DNA of 64,000 bases from Vibrio splendidus (GCF_024347615.1 NZ_AP025509.1:1240001-1304000); one strand, 5' to 3'. Counted from the stretch's first letter, positions 9,120-19,602 are shown. Notes: a model not told the origin generated them from the letters alone. Numbers and translations are program-made.

Positions 9120-10814
9120 ATGACTATAACATTTTCGAACTTCTCTTTTAGATATGAGTCGCTGGATAAACCGACGCTAAAAAATATCAATCTAAGGATA
9201 GAGAAAGGAGAGAAAATCGTCATTATTGGACCAAGTGGCAGTGGTAAATCTACCCTAGGTCAATGTCTCAATGGCCTAATACCTCATGCAATTAAAGGTG
9301 AGGTAACTGGCTCTTTAGAGATCAACGGCAAGAATATCTCTGAATTTTCGATGCACGATTATACCGAACAAGTCGGCACAGTACTGCAAGATACTGACAG
9401 CCAGTTTGTGGGTTTGAGTATCGGTGAAGATATTGCTTTCGCACTCGAAAATCAGTTGATGTCGAACATTGACATGTACCCGTTAGTTAAGTCGACTGCA
9501 AAAATGGTTGACCTAGCGGACATGCTTGAGCGCTCTCCTCATGATCTATCTGGTGGTCAAAAACAGCGAGTATCGTTAGCGGGTATCTTAGTTGATGACG
9601 TTGATATCTTGCTGTTTGATGAGCCTCTGGCAAGCCTTGACCCTAAAACAGGTAAGGCAACGATTGAGATCATCGACCAACTGCATAAAGAAACCAACAA
9701 AACCATCGTTATTATCGAGCACCGCCTCGAGGATGTCCTACATCGTGATATCGATCGTGTGATCTTAATGGAGCGCGGTGAAATCGTCGCGGATATGACT
9801 CCCGATGAAATTTTAGCGTCTAAGTTACTTGATACACACGGTATTCGTGAGCCTCTTTACTTATCCGCGCTTAAAGCGGCGAAAGCCCCACTAACCTGCG
9901 AAGATAAGCTGTCAAACCTCAAAGCTTTGGATTACAAAAGGTTCCGCCCAGCAGTTCAAGCTTGGTTTGCTGACCGCCCTGACCCTGCTGCAGAAAAGCA
10001 GTATCAGCCTTTACTCGAAGTTCATGGTCTGACTTATTCTTACGATGGCGAGAAGAACGCACTCGAAGATGTGAGCTTCAAGATTGGCAAAGGCGAGTTT
10101 GTTTCGATTCTGGGCAAGAACGGCTCGGGTAAATCTACCATCACCAAACTCATCATGGGTGTGATCGATGCCGATTCAGGCTCTTCCTATCTAAATGGTG
10201 AAGACTTATCTGAGCTTTCTATCTTTGAAAGAAGCCAGAAAGTCGGTGTCGTGATGCAGAACCCAAATCATATGATCTCGCATCATATGATTTTTGACGA
10301 GATTGCTTTTGGTCTTCGTAACCGCAATATTGCAGAAGATCTGATCACAGAAAAAGTTGAGAACGTTCTTGAGCTGTGTGGGCTGAGTAAGTTCCGTCAC
10401 TGGCCTATCGAAGCTTTAAGCTACGGTCAGAAAAAACGTGTAACCATCGCTTCTATCTTAGTGCTGGAACCTGAGCTTCTTATCTTGGATGAGCCGACAG
10501 CAGGTCAAGACTACCGTAACTACACATCCATGCTGGCATTCATCCAAAAGCTTAACCGTGATTTGGGTATTACTGTGGTGATCATCTCACACGACATGCA
10601 TCTCGTTCTAGAGTACACCACACGTTCAATCGTAATCGCAGACAGCAAGCTTATTGCCAATGCCGCCATGACAGAAGTGTTTAGTCAGCCATCGCTTCTA
10701 GAACGTGCAAACCTCTGTACCACCAGTATTTATGAACTCGCGACTATGATGAAAATCGACGATACCAATGCGTTTATGCAGTACTTCATCGACTACGAGA
10801 GAAGTTCTCTATGA
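9120..10814 (+). CDS. ECF transporter ATPase with two fused ABC domains
   Basis: 564 residues carrying two complete ABC ATPase modules. Module 1 has Walker A GPSGSGKST, signature LSGGQKQRVSLAG and Walker B ILLFDEPLASLD. Module 2, from about residue 297, has GKNGSGKST, the altered signature LSYGQKKRVTIAS and LLILDEPTAGQD. It equals EcfA1 and EcfA2 joined head to tail and powers the transporter together with the S and T proteins on either side. The start lies six bases after the S-component gene and the end overlaps the next ATG (ATGA at 10811). Confidence 0.95.
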   Translation: MTITFSNFSFRYESLDKPTLKNINLRIEKGEKIVIIGPSGSGKSTLGQCLNGLIPHAIKGEVTGSLEINGKNISEFSMHDYTEQVGTVLQDTDSQFVGLSIGEDIAFALENQLMSNIDMYPLVKSTAKMVDLADMLERSPHDLSGGQKQRVSLAGILVDDVDILLFDEPLASLDPKTGKATIEIIDQLHKETNKTIVIIEHRLEDVLHRDIDRVILMERGEIVADMTPDEILASKLLDTHGIREPLYLSALKAAKAPLTCEDKLSNLKALDYKRFRPAVQAWFADRPDPAAEKQYQPLLEVHGLTYSYDGEKNALEDVSFKIGKGEFVSILGKNGSGKSTITKLIMGVIDADSGSSYLNGEDLSELSIFERSQKVGVVMQNPNHMISHHMIFDEIAFGLRNRNIAEDLITEKVENVLELCGLSKFRHWPIEALSYGQKKRVTIASILVLEPELLILDEPTAGQDYRNYTSMLAFIQKLNRDLGITVVIISHDMHLVLEYTTRSIVIADSKLIANAAMTEVFSQPSLLERANLCTTSIYELATMMKIDDTNAFMQYFIDYERSSL

Positions 10815-11650
10815 ACGCATCAAAAGTAAAATTCGGCATCAACTACATTGATACCAAATCCCCCCTGCACGCATTGAATGGCATCACGAAATTTGCACTC
10901 TTCTTAGCTTGGGTAACCGTGGTATTGACTACGTTTGACCTGAGATTGATTACGCTGCTTATTATGACTGGTTTATACCTATTAAAGCTCACCAATGTGC
11001 CTATACGCGTGTATAAGCCTTTGTTATTAGGTACGGCGAGTGTCTTAAGTCTAAATGCTTTATTCATGTTCCTGCTTGCTCCGCAGCAAGGCACTGAGCT
11101 CATCGGTAGCGAAACTTTATTACTGACATTGCCGGGTAACTACTCGTTGAGCCAAGAGACTCTGTTTTACTTAGTCACGGTCACGCTCAAGTACATGAGT
11201 ATGTTCCCGATAGCGTTAATATTCGTATTCACTACGCACCCGACTGAGTTTGCCGCGAGCCTCAACCGTATCGGCGTTCCGTACAAGATCGCCTATGCGG
11301 TAAGCTTAACGCTGCGTTACTTGCCAGAAGTTAAGAAGGACTTCATCAATATCATGCATGCTCAGCAAGCTCGTGGTGTAGAACTCTCGAAGAAAGCGCC
11401 CCTAATAACTCGAATCAAAAACGTGGCTAAGGTTCTAGGGCCGCTCATTTTCTCTAGCTTGGACCGCGCAGACGAGATTTCAAATGCAATGACGCTTCGA
11501 GGCTTTGGCCGACACAAGGCACGTACCTGGTATAGCTATGCGCCTTTGAAACGTATCGATTTTGTTTGTTTGAGTGTCATTGCTTTTATTGTGGTGTTGG
11601 CCATAGCGAAACGCATTCTTGAACCTGAATTGTTTTGGTATCCATTCTAA
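10811..11650 (+). CDS. ECF transporter T component (EcfT)
   Basis: 279-residue membrane protein with about five to six hydrophobic segments, the scaffold that couples the ATPases to the S component. The two short Ala-Arg-Gly signatures of EcfT coupling helices are visible as HAQQARGVELSKKAP and LRGFGRHKARTW. It overlaps the ATPase gene by four bases (ATGA), so translation is coupled. It is the last gene of the operon, followed by a terminator at 11690. Confidence 0.93.
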   Translation: MNASKVKFGINYIDTKSPLHALNGITKFALFLAWVTVVLTTFDLRLITLLIMTGLYLLKLTNVPIRVYKPLLLGTASVLSLNALFMFLLAPQQGTELIGSETLLLTLPGNYSLSQETLFYLVTVTLKYMSMFPIALIFVFTTHPTEFAASLNRIGVPYKIAYAVSLTLRYLPEVKKDFINIMHAQQARGVELSKKAPLITRIKNVAKVLGPLIFSSLDRADEISNAMTLRGFGRHKARTWYSYAPLKRIDFVCLSVIAFIVVLAIAKRILEPELFWYPF

Positions 11651-11689
11651 GTTTTCATTTACCACATACAAACAACGACTTAAAATAAC

Positions 11690-11716
11690 ACACCGCTCAA
11701 TAGGGCGGTGTTTTTA
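11690..11716 (+). terminator. Rho-independent terminator of the ECF operon
   Basis: Stem CACCGCTC/GGGCGGTG with one G-U pair, AATA loop, then TTTTT. Confidence 0.9.
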
Positions 11717-11872
11717 TGTGTGCCAAGATCTGATTAACAATTGAACCAATAACTCAATACTGACTATTTTTGACGATAAACTGACCGTTTACTTACGTCT
11801 TTGGTTTGAAATCTAATTTAGAAACTCTTAATATACACGTTTACAGAATGTTACACTCAATAGAGATTTGTA

Positions 11873-12343
11873 ATGGCTCGAATTACTCAAGTACAGAAAC
11901 TAGAAAATCAAAAGCACTACGATGAGATCGTACTAAACCTTTTTCTGGCTGAAGGACATGAAGCACTAACTTATGCAAGGATTGCTCAAGAAATTGGCAT
12001 TAGTTTGACGACGCTTCAGGGCTATTATCCATCGACCCGCGCTATCCGATCAGCGTTACACCAACACATGCTATCAATTGTTATAGAGAATCTAGAGTTC
12101 TCATCGGAAGAAGTATTCATTCAATCTTGGCAAAACGCTCTAGATAATGATCAATTTCGATTCGTGATCAAATTGATGTTTTTCCATGCCTCCCAGGTCA
12201 AGAGCCCTGAACAGTTTAACATCAGTTCAGATGGTCAATTCCGCGAGATAATGTTTAATAGCTTTGGGCTTGATTCCGTTCGAATCCTTGAGACTGTCGT
12301 AGGACGTTCAATGTTCTATCTCACGAACTTCAAGCAGCATTAA
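11873..12343 (+). CDS. TetR-like transcriptional regulator
   Basis: 156 residues. Residues about 18-62 form a TetR-type helix-turn-helix: AEGHEALTYARIAQEIGISLTTLQGYYPS, ending in the usual Tyr-Tyr-Pro turn. The ligand-binding half is shorter than in most TetR proteins (usual total about 190-220 residues). It stands alone, with a terminator upstream and a shared terminator with glgB downstream. The target is unknown; its place beside the glycogen and maltodextrin genes is suggestive only. Confidence 0.85.
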   Translation: MARITQVQKLENQKHYDEIVLNLFLAEGHEALTYARIAQEIGISLTTLQGYYPSTRAIRSALHQHMLSIVIENLEFSSEEVFIQSWQNALDNDQFRFVIKLMFFHASQVKSPEQFNISSDGQFREIMFNSFGLDSVRILETVVGRSMFYLTNFKQH

Positions 12344-12363
12344 ACCAAGCGTTATAAATACAA

Positions 12364-12395
12364 AAATGGGAGCCTTTCGGCTCCCATTTGCTTTT
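12364..12395. terminator. Bidirectional terminator between TetR gene and glgB
   Basis: Perfect 11-bp stem AAATGGGAGCC/GGCTCCCATTT, loop TTTC, with A and T tracts on either side, so it can serve both converging genes. Confidence 0.88.
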
Positions 12396-12423
12396 TAGTT
12401 ATTGCTTACTTCAACTTATAGAC

Positions 12424-14604
12424 CTAATTTAGCTTGTAAAAAACGGTCGATAACGGTGGTAAACGCAGCTCAATCGATGTGTCTAAGCCTTCGCTTTCTA
12501 CTGATTCAACCTTAGCAACTGGCTTCACTTCAAAGCCACTGCCTGCATAATCCGCAGAGTCTGTATTCAATAACAAAGAGTACTGACCTTGTGCTGGAAC
12601 ACCTAAGCGGAAGTGCTCATGAGGAACGGGGGTAAAGTTAGAAACCACCAATACACGCTCGCCTGATTCACTGATACGCTCATGAGCTAAGATGCTCGCT
12701 TCAGCTGAATCCTGTAGACGCCATTCAAAGCCTTTCGGGTCGAAATCAAGATCATGCATTGCAGCTTCAGAACGGTACAGATTGTTCAAATCTTTCGTTA
12801 AGCGCTGAACACCTTGATGACGTTCATAATCTAGCAAGAACCATTGCAGTTGATCATCGTGGTTCCATTCCGCCGTCTGACCAAATTCAGCACCCATGAA
12901 GTTCAGCTTCTTACCCGGCTGCGCGTACATGTAACCCATGTAAGCACGTAGATTTGCCGTTTGCTGCCACTCATCACCAGGCATTTTTTCGTGGATAGAT
13001 CCTTTACCATAAACCACCTCATCGTGAGATAGAGACAATACATAGTTCTCACTGTGTGCATAAACCAATGGGAAGGTAATTGTATCGTGGTGATATTTAC
13101 GATTGATTGGATCTTCTTGGATGTAAGACAAACTATCGTGCATCCAACCCATGTTCCACTTAAATCCGAAGCCTAAGCCACCCATAAAGGTTGGGGCTGA
13201 AACACCAGGGAAAGCCGTCGATTCTTCAGCAATCGTCATCGCATTAGGGAAGTGCTTGTAAACTTCTTCGTTCATCCACTTAAGAGTTGCGATGGCATCG
13301 TAGTTTTCGTTGCCGCCGTCTGCATTCGGAATCCATTGATCATGGCTACGCGAATAATCGAGGTACAACATCGAAGCAACCGCATCAACACGAATGCCGT
13401 CGATATGGAATTGTTCGAACCAGTACAGTGCGTTTGCAACCAAGAAGCGACGCACATGCTCTTTGCCTAAATCATAAATGTACGAATTCCAATCTTGATG
13501 CCAACCGCGACGTGGATCTGGATCATGGAACAAAGGTGTTCCATCAAAATTGGCTAAGCCGTGATCATCACTAGGGAAGTGCGCTGGAACCCAATCCAGA
13601 ACAACACCTAAACCAGCTTGGTGACATTGATCGACGAAGAATTTGAAGTCATCAGGAGAGCCAAAACGACTCGTTGGTGCGAACAAACCTATTGGCTGAT
13701 AGCCCCAAGAGCCGTAAAACGGATGCTCTGAAACCGGCATCAACTCTACATGCGTGTAACCCAAATCCGTTAAATATGGGATCAGTTCAGCAGCAAGTTC
13801 ACGGTAGTTTAAGAACTCACCTTCAGCGTTACGCTTCCAAGAACCGGCGTGCAGTTCATAGAACGAAAGCGCTTCTTTACGCTTTTGCGTTACAGGGCGA
13901 TTCTGCCATTGAGTATCTTGCCACTCGTAACGAGCGTGATCGTAAGTCACAGAAGAAAATGAAGGGTATTGCTCAGAGTAAAAACCCCATGGGTCAGCTT
14001 TGTGTGGTAAGCCTTCGCCATCAGGTCCTTTTAATTCAAACTTGTATTGAGCGCCTTCTTCCAGTTCAGGAATGAATAGGCCCCACATGCCATAATCTAA
14101 ACGTTGCATTGGATGACGACGACCATCCCAAGCGTTGAAGTTACCCACTAAGCTTGCCGCTGTTGCATGCGGTGCATACACCAAGAAACGCGTACCTGAA
14201 ATCGTCTGTCCATCACGCTCTAGCGTAATAAACTGAGCCCCCATGTGATGATACATATCTTTAGGTGTATGGAGATCTTCATAACTCGCGTACAGATCGT
14301 GGTACTGGTATGGATCATCGATGATCTGCTCGACTCCAGCCCAATCAACCGCGAGCTTGTAGTGAGTAAAACGTAAATCTCTCTCTTGCTTAAGAATGAA
14401 GCCACTTTCACCCTCTCGCGCTAACTCAATACGAGGTTCCTTTCCAATAATCAACTCGACTTTATTTGCCCCAGGAATCCACACACGTAATGCACCTTGC
14501 TCAGAAGGTAGGTATGGCCCTAAAAACGCAAATGGGTCAGTGAAACAAGCCTGTGATAGTTGGGTATATATTTGTTTTTGCTTTGAAATCGAACTTAGTT
14601 CCAA
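12424..14604 (-). CDS. glgB: 1,4-alpha-glucan branching enzyme
   Basis: Cytosolic GH13 enzyme that makes alpha-1,6 branches in glycogen. From the TTG at 14604 it has 726 residues, close to E. coli GlgB (728). An AGGGAG site lies six bases before that TTG. The frame stays open to 14670, but the extra residues cross the malQ terminator and look non-coding. An N-terminal CBM48-type domain ([20 protein letters not shown]) precedes the catalytic barrel, with [18 protein letters not shown] (nucleophile Asp), EESTAFP (acid Glu) and LSHDEV. It lies downstream of malQ with no glgA or glgC beside it, which suggests a link to maltodextrin storage. Confidence 0.96.
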   Translation of the reverse strand: MELSSISKQKQIYTQLSQACFTDPFAFLGPYLPSEQGALRVWIPGANKVELIIGKEPRIELAREGESGFILKQERDLRFTHYKLAVDWAGVEQIIDDPYQYHDLYASYEDLHTPKDMYHHMGAQFITLERDGQTISGTRFLVYAPHATAASLVGNFNAWDGRRHPMQRLDYGMWGLFIPELEEGAQYKFELKGPDGEGLPHKADPWGFYSEQYPSFSSVTYDHARYEWQDTQWQNRPVTQKRKEALSFYELHAGSWKRNAEGEFLNYRELAAELIPYLTDLGYTHVELMPVSEHPFYGSWGYQPIGLFAPTSRFGSPDDFKFFVDQCHQAGLGVVLDWVPAHFPSDDHGLANFDGTPLFHDPDPRRGWHQDWNSYIYDLGKEHVRRFLVANALYWFEQFHIDGIRVDAVASMLYLDYSRSHDQWIPNADGGNENYDAIATLKWMNEEVYKHFPNAMTIAEESTAFPGVSAPTFMGGLGFGFKWNMGWMHDSLSYIQEDPINRKYHHDTITFPLVYAHSENYVLSLSHDEVVYGKGSIHEKMPGDEWQQTANLRAYMGYMYAQPGKKLNFMGAEFGQTAEWNHDDQLQWFLLDYERHQGVQRLTKDLNNLYRSEAAMHDLDFDPKGFEWRLQDSAEASILAHERISESGERVLVVSNFTPVPHEHFRLGVPAQGQYSLLLNTDSADYAGSGFEVKPVAKVESVESEGLDTSIELRLPPLSTVFYKLN

Positions 14605-14643
14605 AACGCTTCTCCCTAACCAAACATCCAAAAAATATAATAC

Positions 14644-14669
14644 AAAAATGCCCGCTATTAGTGCGGGCA
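14644..14669 (-). terminator. Terminator between malQ and glgB
   Basis: On the minus strand, stem TGCCCGC/GCGGGCA followed by TTTTT. It lies 40 bases before the glgB start, so glgB is expressed by read-through or from its own promoter. Confidence 0.82.
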
Positions 14670-14779
14670 ATATAACGACGGTTTATTCTACCAGATGAGC
14701 ATTCATTATTGAGTGACCGAGGTTGTAGTTTCGTACGGCGTAAGCAAAAAACCACCTATTTTCAAGCCACTCAACGTCA

Positions 14780-16960
14780 TTACTTAGCTGCTTTTTCTCG
14801 AACGTCAGTCAGCTTAGAAGCGATACGATTTACCCCTTCGTGAGCAAATATTTCGTCCAAGTTCATTGATAGTTTACGACGCCAGTTAGGATACTCATCG
14901 ACAGTGCCAGGGATGTTTACTGGCTTGTCCATCTCTAACCAATCTTCCAGTTGAACACTAAGAAGTGTCGAACCACCAGCCGCAACGTGCAGTTGAAGCG
15001 CTTCGGCAAGATAAGAGTCCATCGGTACTTGGCTTGCATCACGACCAACACCTTCAGGTAAGAAGCCATGCCATGCTACTGAATCTAAGATACCTTGTTT
15101 GCACTCCAGACGGTCGTCGAACAAGGTTTCTAGCTGTTCTGCATCTGGGTATAAACCAATCTCTTGACCCATTTTCAAGTCATCACAATGCCAGAAGCCG
15201 CGAAGCGTTGGCATATCATGAGTACAAAGTGCCGCCATCGATTGTGGTGCATAATGTTTCGGTGAGATAAAGCCACCGTCATCTTCTGATGTTTCGAAGA
15301 AGAATACTTTGTAAGAATGCACGCCCGCATCCGCTAGGATATCGACGATTTCATCCGGCACCGTACCTAAGTCTTCACCGATAACGCTACATTGGTAACG
15401 GTGAGATTCAAGCGCCAGAATTGACAGCATGTCTTGTACTGGGTAGTAGATGTACGCACCCTTGGTTGCGTTTTCACCTTTTGGAATCCACCACAAACGC
15501 AGTAGGCCTAATACGTGGTCAATACGAAGTGCACCACAGTGCTTCATATTGGCACGGAGTAGCTTGATGTATGCGTCGTAGCTTGTTTCTTGAAGCACTT
15601 CAGGATTAAGCGGTGGTAAACCCCAGTTTTGACCTAGAGGACCGAGCACATCCGGTGGAGCACCGATGCTCGCATCCATCACTAGGTTGCCTTCATCGGC
15701 CCATGTTTCGCTGCCTGAATCCGCAACACCAACGGCTAGGTCACGGTACAAACCAACGGCCATGCCTTTCTCTTCAGCAAGAGACTGTGCATCGTTGATT
15801 TGGCAATCCGCTAACCACTGCAGGTACATGTAAAGATGAACATTCTCTAGGTTCTCTTTAATGTATTTCTGTGTCGCTGGGCTTTCGAATGTACGGTACT
15901 TCTCTGGGAATACTGGCCAGCCCCACATACCTGAATCTTCAGCATGTAACTCACCGTGCAGAGCATCAAACGCCGCTTGATGCATCAGGCTTTCACCGCC
16001 CTCTTCTACAAACGCTAAGAACGCTTGTGCACGATCGCTGTTCTTGTCTAAATGACGAGTCTTAAATTCTGCGAATAACAGAGGCAAGATGCTCATCTTA
16101 AGCTCAGACACTTCGGTGTAGTTTACCCAGTGCGCTTCACGAGCTTTTTGTAGACGCTGTTGGAATTCAGCGCTGCCTACCGTTTGTTGTGCTTCTGCAC
16201 TTAATGCGAATTCAGGTACTGAGCTCACATCAATGTATAAGATGTTCAACCAACGACGTGACGACGGGCTGTATGGGCTCGCGCCTTCTGGGTTCGCTGG
16301 GAACAATGAGTGAATTGGGTTTAGGCCAACAAAATCACCACCACGAGAAGCGATATCAGCAACAAGCTGTTTAAGGTCACCAAAATCACCAATACCCCAG
16401 TTGTGCTGAGTTCTTAGTGTGTACAGTTGAACACTTGGTCCCCAAAGTTTTTTGCCTTGCTCGATTGGTGACTGCTTGAAACACGCTTTTGGCGTAATGA
16501 TCAATGTCATCTCGTAAGGCTTCTTACGGCGCTTACGACTCACAATCAGCTTGTGATAACCCCATGCCAAATCACTTGGCAATGCAAACACTAAAGGGCC
16601 ACCCTCGGCACGCTCGTCACGAACGACTTGAGATTGAAGATAGCCTTCAAGTACCTCTCCTTGCTCGGTTTCTAAGCGCCAGCTGAACTCACTTTCACGA
16701 GCACTAACACCTAGATTAAGCGCCACTTCTACTGGCTCACCGTCACGCAAGACAAGAACTGGGTCTAGTACATCTTTTTTGTGTTTTCTTTCTGCAGATT
16801 TAAGCAGTGCATCATCGCTGCTTGTATCGTAGCCCAATGAAGCCAATAGAGACGTAATCGTCTCTTCTGATACTTGTGCTTCATCGCCCCACGCACTAAC
16901 GTAACTGTCGGCAATGTTTGCCATTTCTGCGACTTGTTTTAATACGGTCTGTTCTTTCAT
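14780..16960 (-). CDS. malQ: 4-alpha-glucanotransferase (amylomaltase)
   Basis: 726-residue GH77 enzyme that joins and shuffles maltodextrin chains, releasing glucose. Diagnostic pieces are GPSVQLYTLRTQHNWGIGDF, RIDHVLGLLRLWWIP (catalytic Asp), GEDLGTVPDEIVD (acid/base Glu) and CTHDMPTLRGFW (third Asp). An N-terminal extension of about 160 residues is normal for the gammaproteobacterial MalQ. It follows malP on the same strand with a 188-base structured gap. Confidence 0.97.
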   Translation of the reverse strand: MKEQTVLKQVAEMANIADSYVSAWGDEAQVSEETITSLLASLGYDTSSDDALLKSAERKHKKDVLDPVLVLRDGEPVEVALNLGVSARESEFSWRLETEQGEVLEGYLQSQVVRDERAEGGPLVFALPSDLAWGYHKLIVSRKRRKKPYEMTLIITPKACFKQSPIEQGKKLWGPSVQLYTLRTQHNWGIGDFGDLKQLVADIASRGGDFVGLNPIHSLFPANPEGASPYSPSSRRWLNILYIDVSSVPEFALSAEAQQTVGSAEFQQRLQKAREAHWVNYTEVSELKMSILPLLFAEFKTRHLDKNSDRAQAFLAFVEEGGESLMHQAAFDALHGELHAEDSGMWGWPVFPEKYRTFESPATQKYIKENLENVHLYMYLQWLADCQINDAQSLAEEKGMAVGLYRDLAVGVADSGSETWADEGNLVMDASIGAPPDVLGPLGQNWGLPPLNPEVLQETSYDAYIKLLRANMKHCGALRIDHVLGLLRLWWIPKGENATKGAYIYYPVQDMLSILALESHRYQCSVIGEDLGTVPDEIVDILADAGVHSYKVFFFETSEDDGGFISPKHYAPQSMAALCTHDMPTLRGFWHCDDLKMGQEIGLYPDAEQLETLFDDRLECKQGILDSVAWHGFLPEGVGRDASQVPMDSYLAEALQLHVAAGGSTLLSVQLEDWLEMDKPVNIPGTVDEYPNWRRKLSMNLDEIFAHEGVNRIASKLTDVREKAAK

Positions 16961-17025
16961 CGCTCTCTCCGAAAACGTTCTGACGCTTTCTATTTTGTAG
17001 GGTTGTTAATTTAATTTTTTACTAA

Positions 17026-17112
17026 TCAATTAGCTTGTGACAATCGGTTTGTAAGCAGCTTGTTTATAAACGACAAACCTTTAAGCCTTTCGTTTGCTCA
17101 CAAGCTAATTGA
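17026..17112. repeat. Nested inverted repeats in the malP-malQ gap
   Basis: Perfect 15-bp arms, TCAATTAGCTTGTGA at 17026-17040 and its complement at 17098-17112, enclose 57 bases. That loop holds a second 7-bp inverted repeat (GGTTTGT at 17046-17052, ACAAACC at 17073-17079). The outer right arm abuts the next hairpin. It could be an mRNA stability or attenuation element, or the relic of a small mobile repeat. Confidence 0.75.
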
Positions 17113-17136
17113 GCCAAGGCAGAAACTGCCTTGGCT
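17112..17136 (-). terminator. Strong hairpin just after malP
   Basis: Perfect 11-bp stem AGCCAAGGCAG/CTGCCTTGGCT with an AAA loop (plus-strand reading), 12 bases beyond the malP stop. There is no T run after it on the minus strand, so it may protect the malP message or attenuate malQ rather than terminate fully. Confidence 0.5.
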
Positions 17137-17148
17137 ACTTTGGAAGTA

Positions 17149-19602
17149 TTAACGGTTAACCGCTTCAAGTTTCCAAATGTTGTTCACGTAATCGCGAATA
17201 GAGCGGTCTGATGTGAACTTACCAACCAATGCTGTGTTAAGAATTGCTTTCTTAGCCCAACCTGCTTGGTCTTTGTACTGCTTGCCCATGTCTTCATGTG
17301 CTTTCACATAAGATGCGAAGTCAGCAAGACATAGGTACGGGTCGCCACCGTCGAGTAGGCTATCAAACGTTGCACGTAGAAGGCCTGGTTGACCTGGAGA
17401 GAACTCATCGCCAGTCAGTAGGTCTAGAGATGCTTTCAGCAGTGGGTCTGCGTTGTAGTAATCGTATGGGTTGTAACCCTGAGCTTGCAATGCCACTACA
17501 CCATCAACGTCTAGGCCAAAGATGTAGATGTTTTCATCGCCAACTTCTTCACGAATCTCAACGTTTGCACCATCCATAGTACCGATAGTTAGCGCGCCGT
17601 TTAGCGCCATCTTCATGTTGCCCGTACCCGATGCTTCTTTACCAGCCAGTGAGATTTGCTGAGAAACGTCTGCCGCAGGAATAATGATTTCAGCCATGCT
17701 TACACGGTAATCAGGGATGAATACCACTTTCAGTTTGTTGCCAATGCGAGGGTCGTTATTGATCTTCTCTGCAATCTTGTTAACCGCGAAGATGATCTCT
17801 TTCGCTAGGTGGTAACCCGGTGCTGCTTTCGCTGCGAAGAAACATACGCGTGGTTCACACTCGAAACCAGGTTCGTTAAGAATACGGTGGTACAGAGATA
17901 GAATGTGTAGCAAATCTAGGTGCTGACGCTTGTATTCGTGAAGACGCTTGATTTGCACGTCGAAGATAGCGTTCGTATCTAGCTCGATACCCATGTTCTC
18001 TTGAACCCAATCAGCAAGACGCTGTTTGTTTTCTTTCTTAACAGCCATGAATTCTTTTTGGAATTTCGCGTCTGTTGCAAACTTAGCGATGCTTTCAAGC
18101 TGCTCTAGTTTTGCTGGCCACTCAGTGCCGATCTTGCCAGTAATTAGCGTAGATAGGCCTGGGTTACAGAACTTCAACCAACGACGTGGCGTGATGCCGT
18201 TCGTTACGTTAGTCAGTTTGCCAGGGAAGATTTCGTTGAACTCTGGGAACAAGTCTTTCTTAACCAGTTGAGAGTGAAGCGCAGCTACACCGTTTACTTT
18301 GTAAGAGCCAATCACACATAGGTTTGCCATGCGAACCATGCGGTGGAAACCTTCTTGGATGATAGAAAGCTTCGCTTGCTTCTCACCGTCACCAGGCCAC
18401 ATCTTGCGAACTTCTTGCATGAAGCGGTGGTTGATTTCAAAAATGATTTCCATGTGACGTGGAAGAAGGCGGTTGATCAAAGATTCAGACCAAGTCTCTA
18501 ATGCTTCTGGAAGTAGTGTGTGGTTCGTGTATGCGAACGTATGAGCACTGATTTCCCAAGCTTGGTCCCAAGTTAAACCTTTTTCATCGATCAGGATGCG
18601 CATCAATTCAGGGATAGCGATAGTTGGGTGCGTATCGTTCAGTTGAATCGTTTCTTGCTTAGGCAGATCTTCTAGAGAGAAACCTGCTGCTTCGTGACGA
18701 CGTAGAATATCGCGAACAGACGCTGCTGAGTGGAAGTACTGCTGCATTAGACGCAGTGTCTTACCTTTCTCGTGGTTGTCGTTCGGGTAAAGTACTTTAG
18801 TAATGTTACCCGCATCGATTAGCGAGTGTTGCGCTTCGAAGTAGTCACCGTTGTTAAAGCTTGCTAGTGAGAATGGTGCGATTGCCTGACATTCCCAAAG
18901 GCGCAGTGGGTAAACCGTGTTTGACTCGTAACCTACGATAGGTAGATCCCAAGGCATTGCTTTCACTTCCATACCCGGAACCCAAGTACGAACTTCTTTA
19001 CCGTCGATGTATTCAACTTCTACATGACCATAAAAACCAATGTGTTGTGCTAGTTCTGGACGAGCCACTTCCCATGGGTAACCTTCAACACCACGCCATG
19101 CGTCAGGTGCTTCTTGTTGACGACCGTCTTGGAAAGACTGTTTGAATAGACCGTATTCGTAGTGAAGACCGTAGCCCACTGTTGGATATTCTTGAGCGGC
19201 ACAAGAATCCATGAAACAAGCGGCTAGACGACCAAGACCACCATTACCTAGTGATGGGTCGCGTTCTTCTTCTAGAAGATCAGTTAGGTTTTGACCTAGC
19301 TCTTCCATTGCATGAGTGATCTGTTCATACAGACCCATGCTGATCAGGTTATTACCGGTTAAACGACCAATCAAAAACTCTAATGAAAGGTAGTTAACGC
19401 TCTTCGCGTTCTTAATTTTTTCGTCATTTTCAGTTTCTAACAGATCAAATGTTGTGAGTTCTGCTAGCGCACGCCCCATTGCTAGGTACCATGCGCGGCT
19501 ATCTGCGTTTTCAATCGTTGTTGCGTAGGTTGCAGATAAATGCTTTTTAACGCTTTCTTGGAACGACACTTTATCGAAAGTTTTTTGCTGAGTTGGTTTC
19601 AT
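17149..19602 (-). CDS. malP: Maltodextrin/glycogen phosphorylase
   Basis: 817 residues, GT35 family. It releases glucose 1-phosphate from the ends of maltodextrins. The pyridoxal-phosphate lysine motif EASGTGNMKMALNGALTIGT is intact, as are DPSLGNGGLGRLAACFMDS near the N-terminus and QLNDTHPTIAIPELMR. The length fits MalP/GlgP of gammaproteobacteria (about 800-815). First gene of malP-malQ, transcribed away from malT, with CRP-like and MalT-box-like sites in the shared upstream region. MalP is favoured over GlgP because of the neighbours. Confidence 0.96.
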   Translation of the reverse strand: MKPTQQKTFDKVSFQESVKKHLSATYATTIENADSRAWYLAMGRALAELTTFDLLETENDEKIKNAKSVNYLSLEFLIGRLTGNNLISMGLYEQITHAMEELGQNLTDLLEEERDPSLGNGGLGRLAACFMDSCAAQEYPTVGYGLHYEYGLFKQSFQDGRQQEAPDAWRGVEGYPWEVARPELAQHIGFYGHVEVEYIDGKEVRTWVPGMEVKAMPWDLPIVGYESNTVYPLRLWECQAIAPFSLASFNNGDYFEAQHSLIDAGNITKVLYPNDNHEKGKTLRLMQQYFHSAASVRDILRRHEAAGFSLEDLPKQETIQLNDTHPTIAIPELMRILIDEKGLTWDQAWEISAHTFAYTNHTLLPEALETWSESLINRLLPRHMEIIFEINHRFMQEVRKMWPGDGEKQAKLSIIQEGFHRMVRMANLCVIGSYKVNGVAALHSQLVKKDLFPEFNEIFPGKLTNVTNGITPRRWLKFCNPGLSTLITGKIGTEWPAKLEQLESIAKFATDAKFQKEFMAVKKENKQRLADWVQENMGIELDTNAIFDVQIKRLHEYKRQHLDLLHILSLYHRILNEPGFECEPRVCFFAAKAAPGYHLAKEIIFAVNKIAEKINNDPRIGNKLKVVFIPDYRVSMAEIIIPAADVSQQISLAGKEASGTGNMKMALNGALTIGTMDGANVEIREEVGDENIYIFGLDVDGVVALQAQGYNPYDYYNADPLLKASLDLLTGDEFSPGQPGLLRATFDSLLDGGDPYLCLADFASYVKAHEDMGKQYKDQAGWAKKAILNTALVGKFTSDRSIRDYVNNIWKLEAVNR

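Noticed and set aside
13674..14075. 133-codon plus-strand frame inside glgB
   Set aside because: It lies entirely antisense to conserved GH13 coding sequence and has no features of its own.
14605..14670. Longer glgB N-terminus
   Set aside because: Those codons overlap the malQ terminator and are not typical of GlgB; TTG 14604 has an AGGGAG site and gives the usual length.
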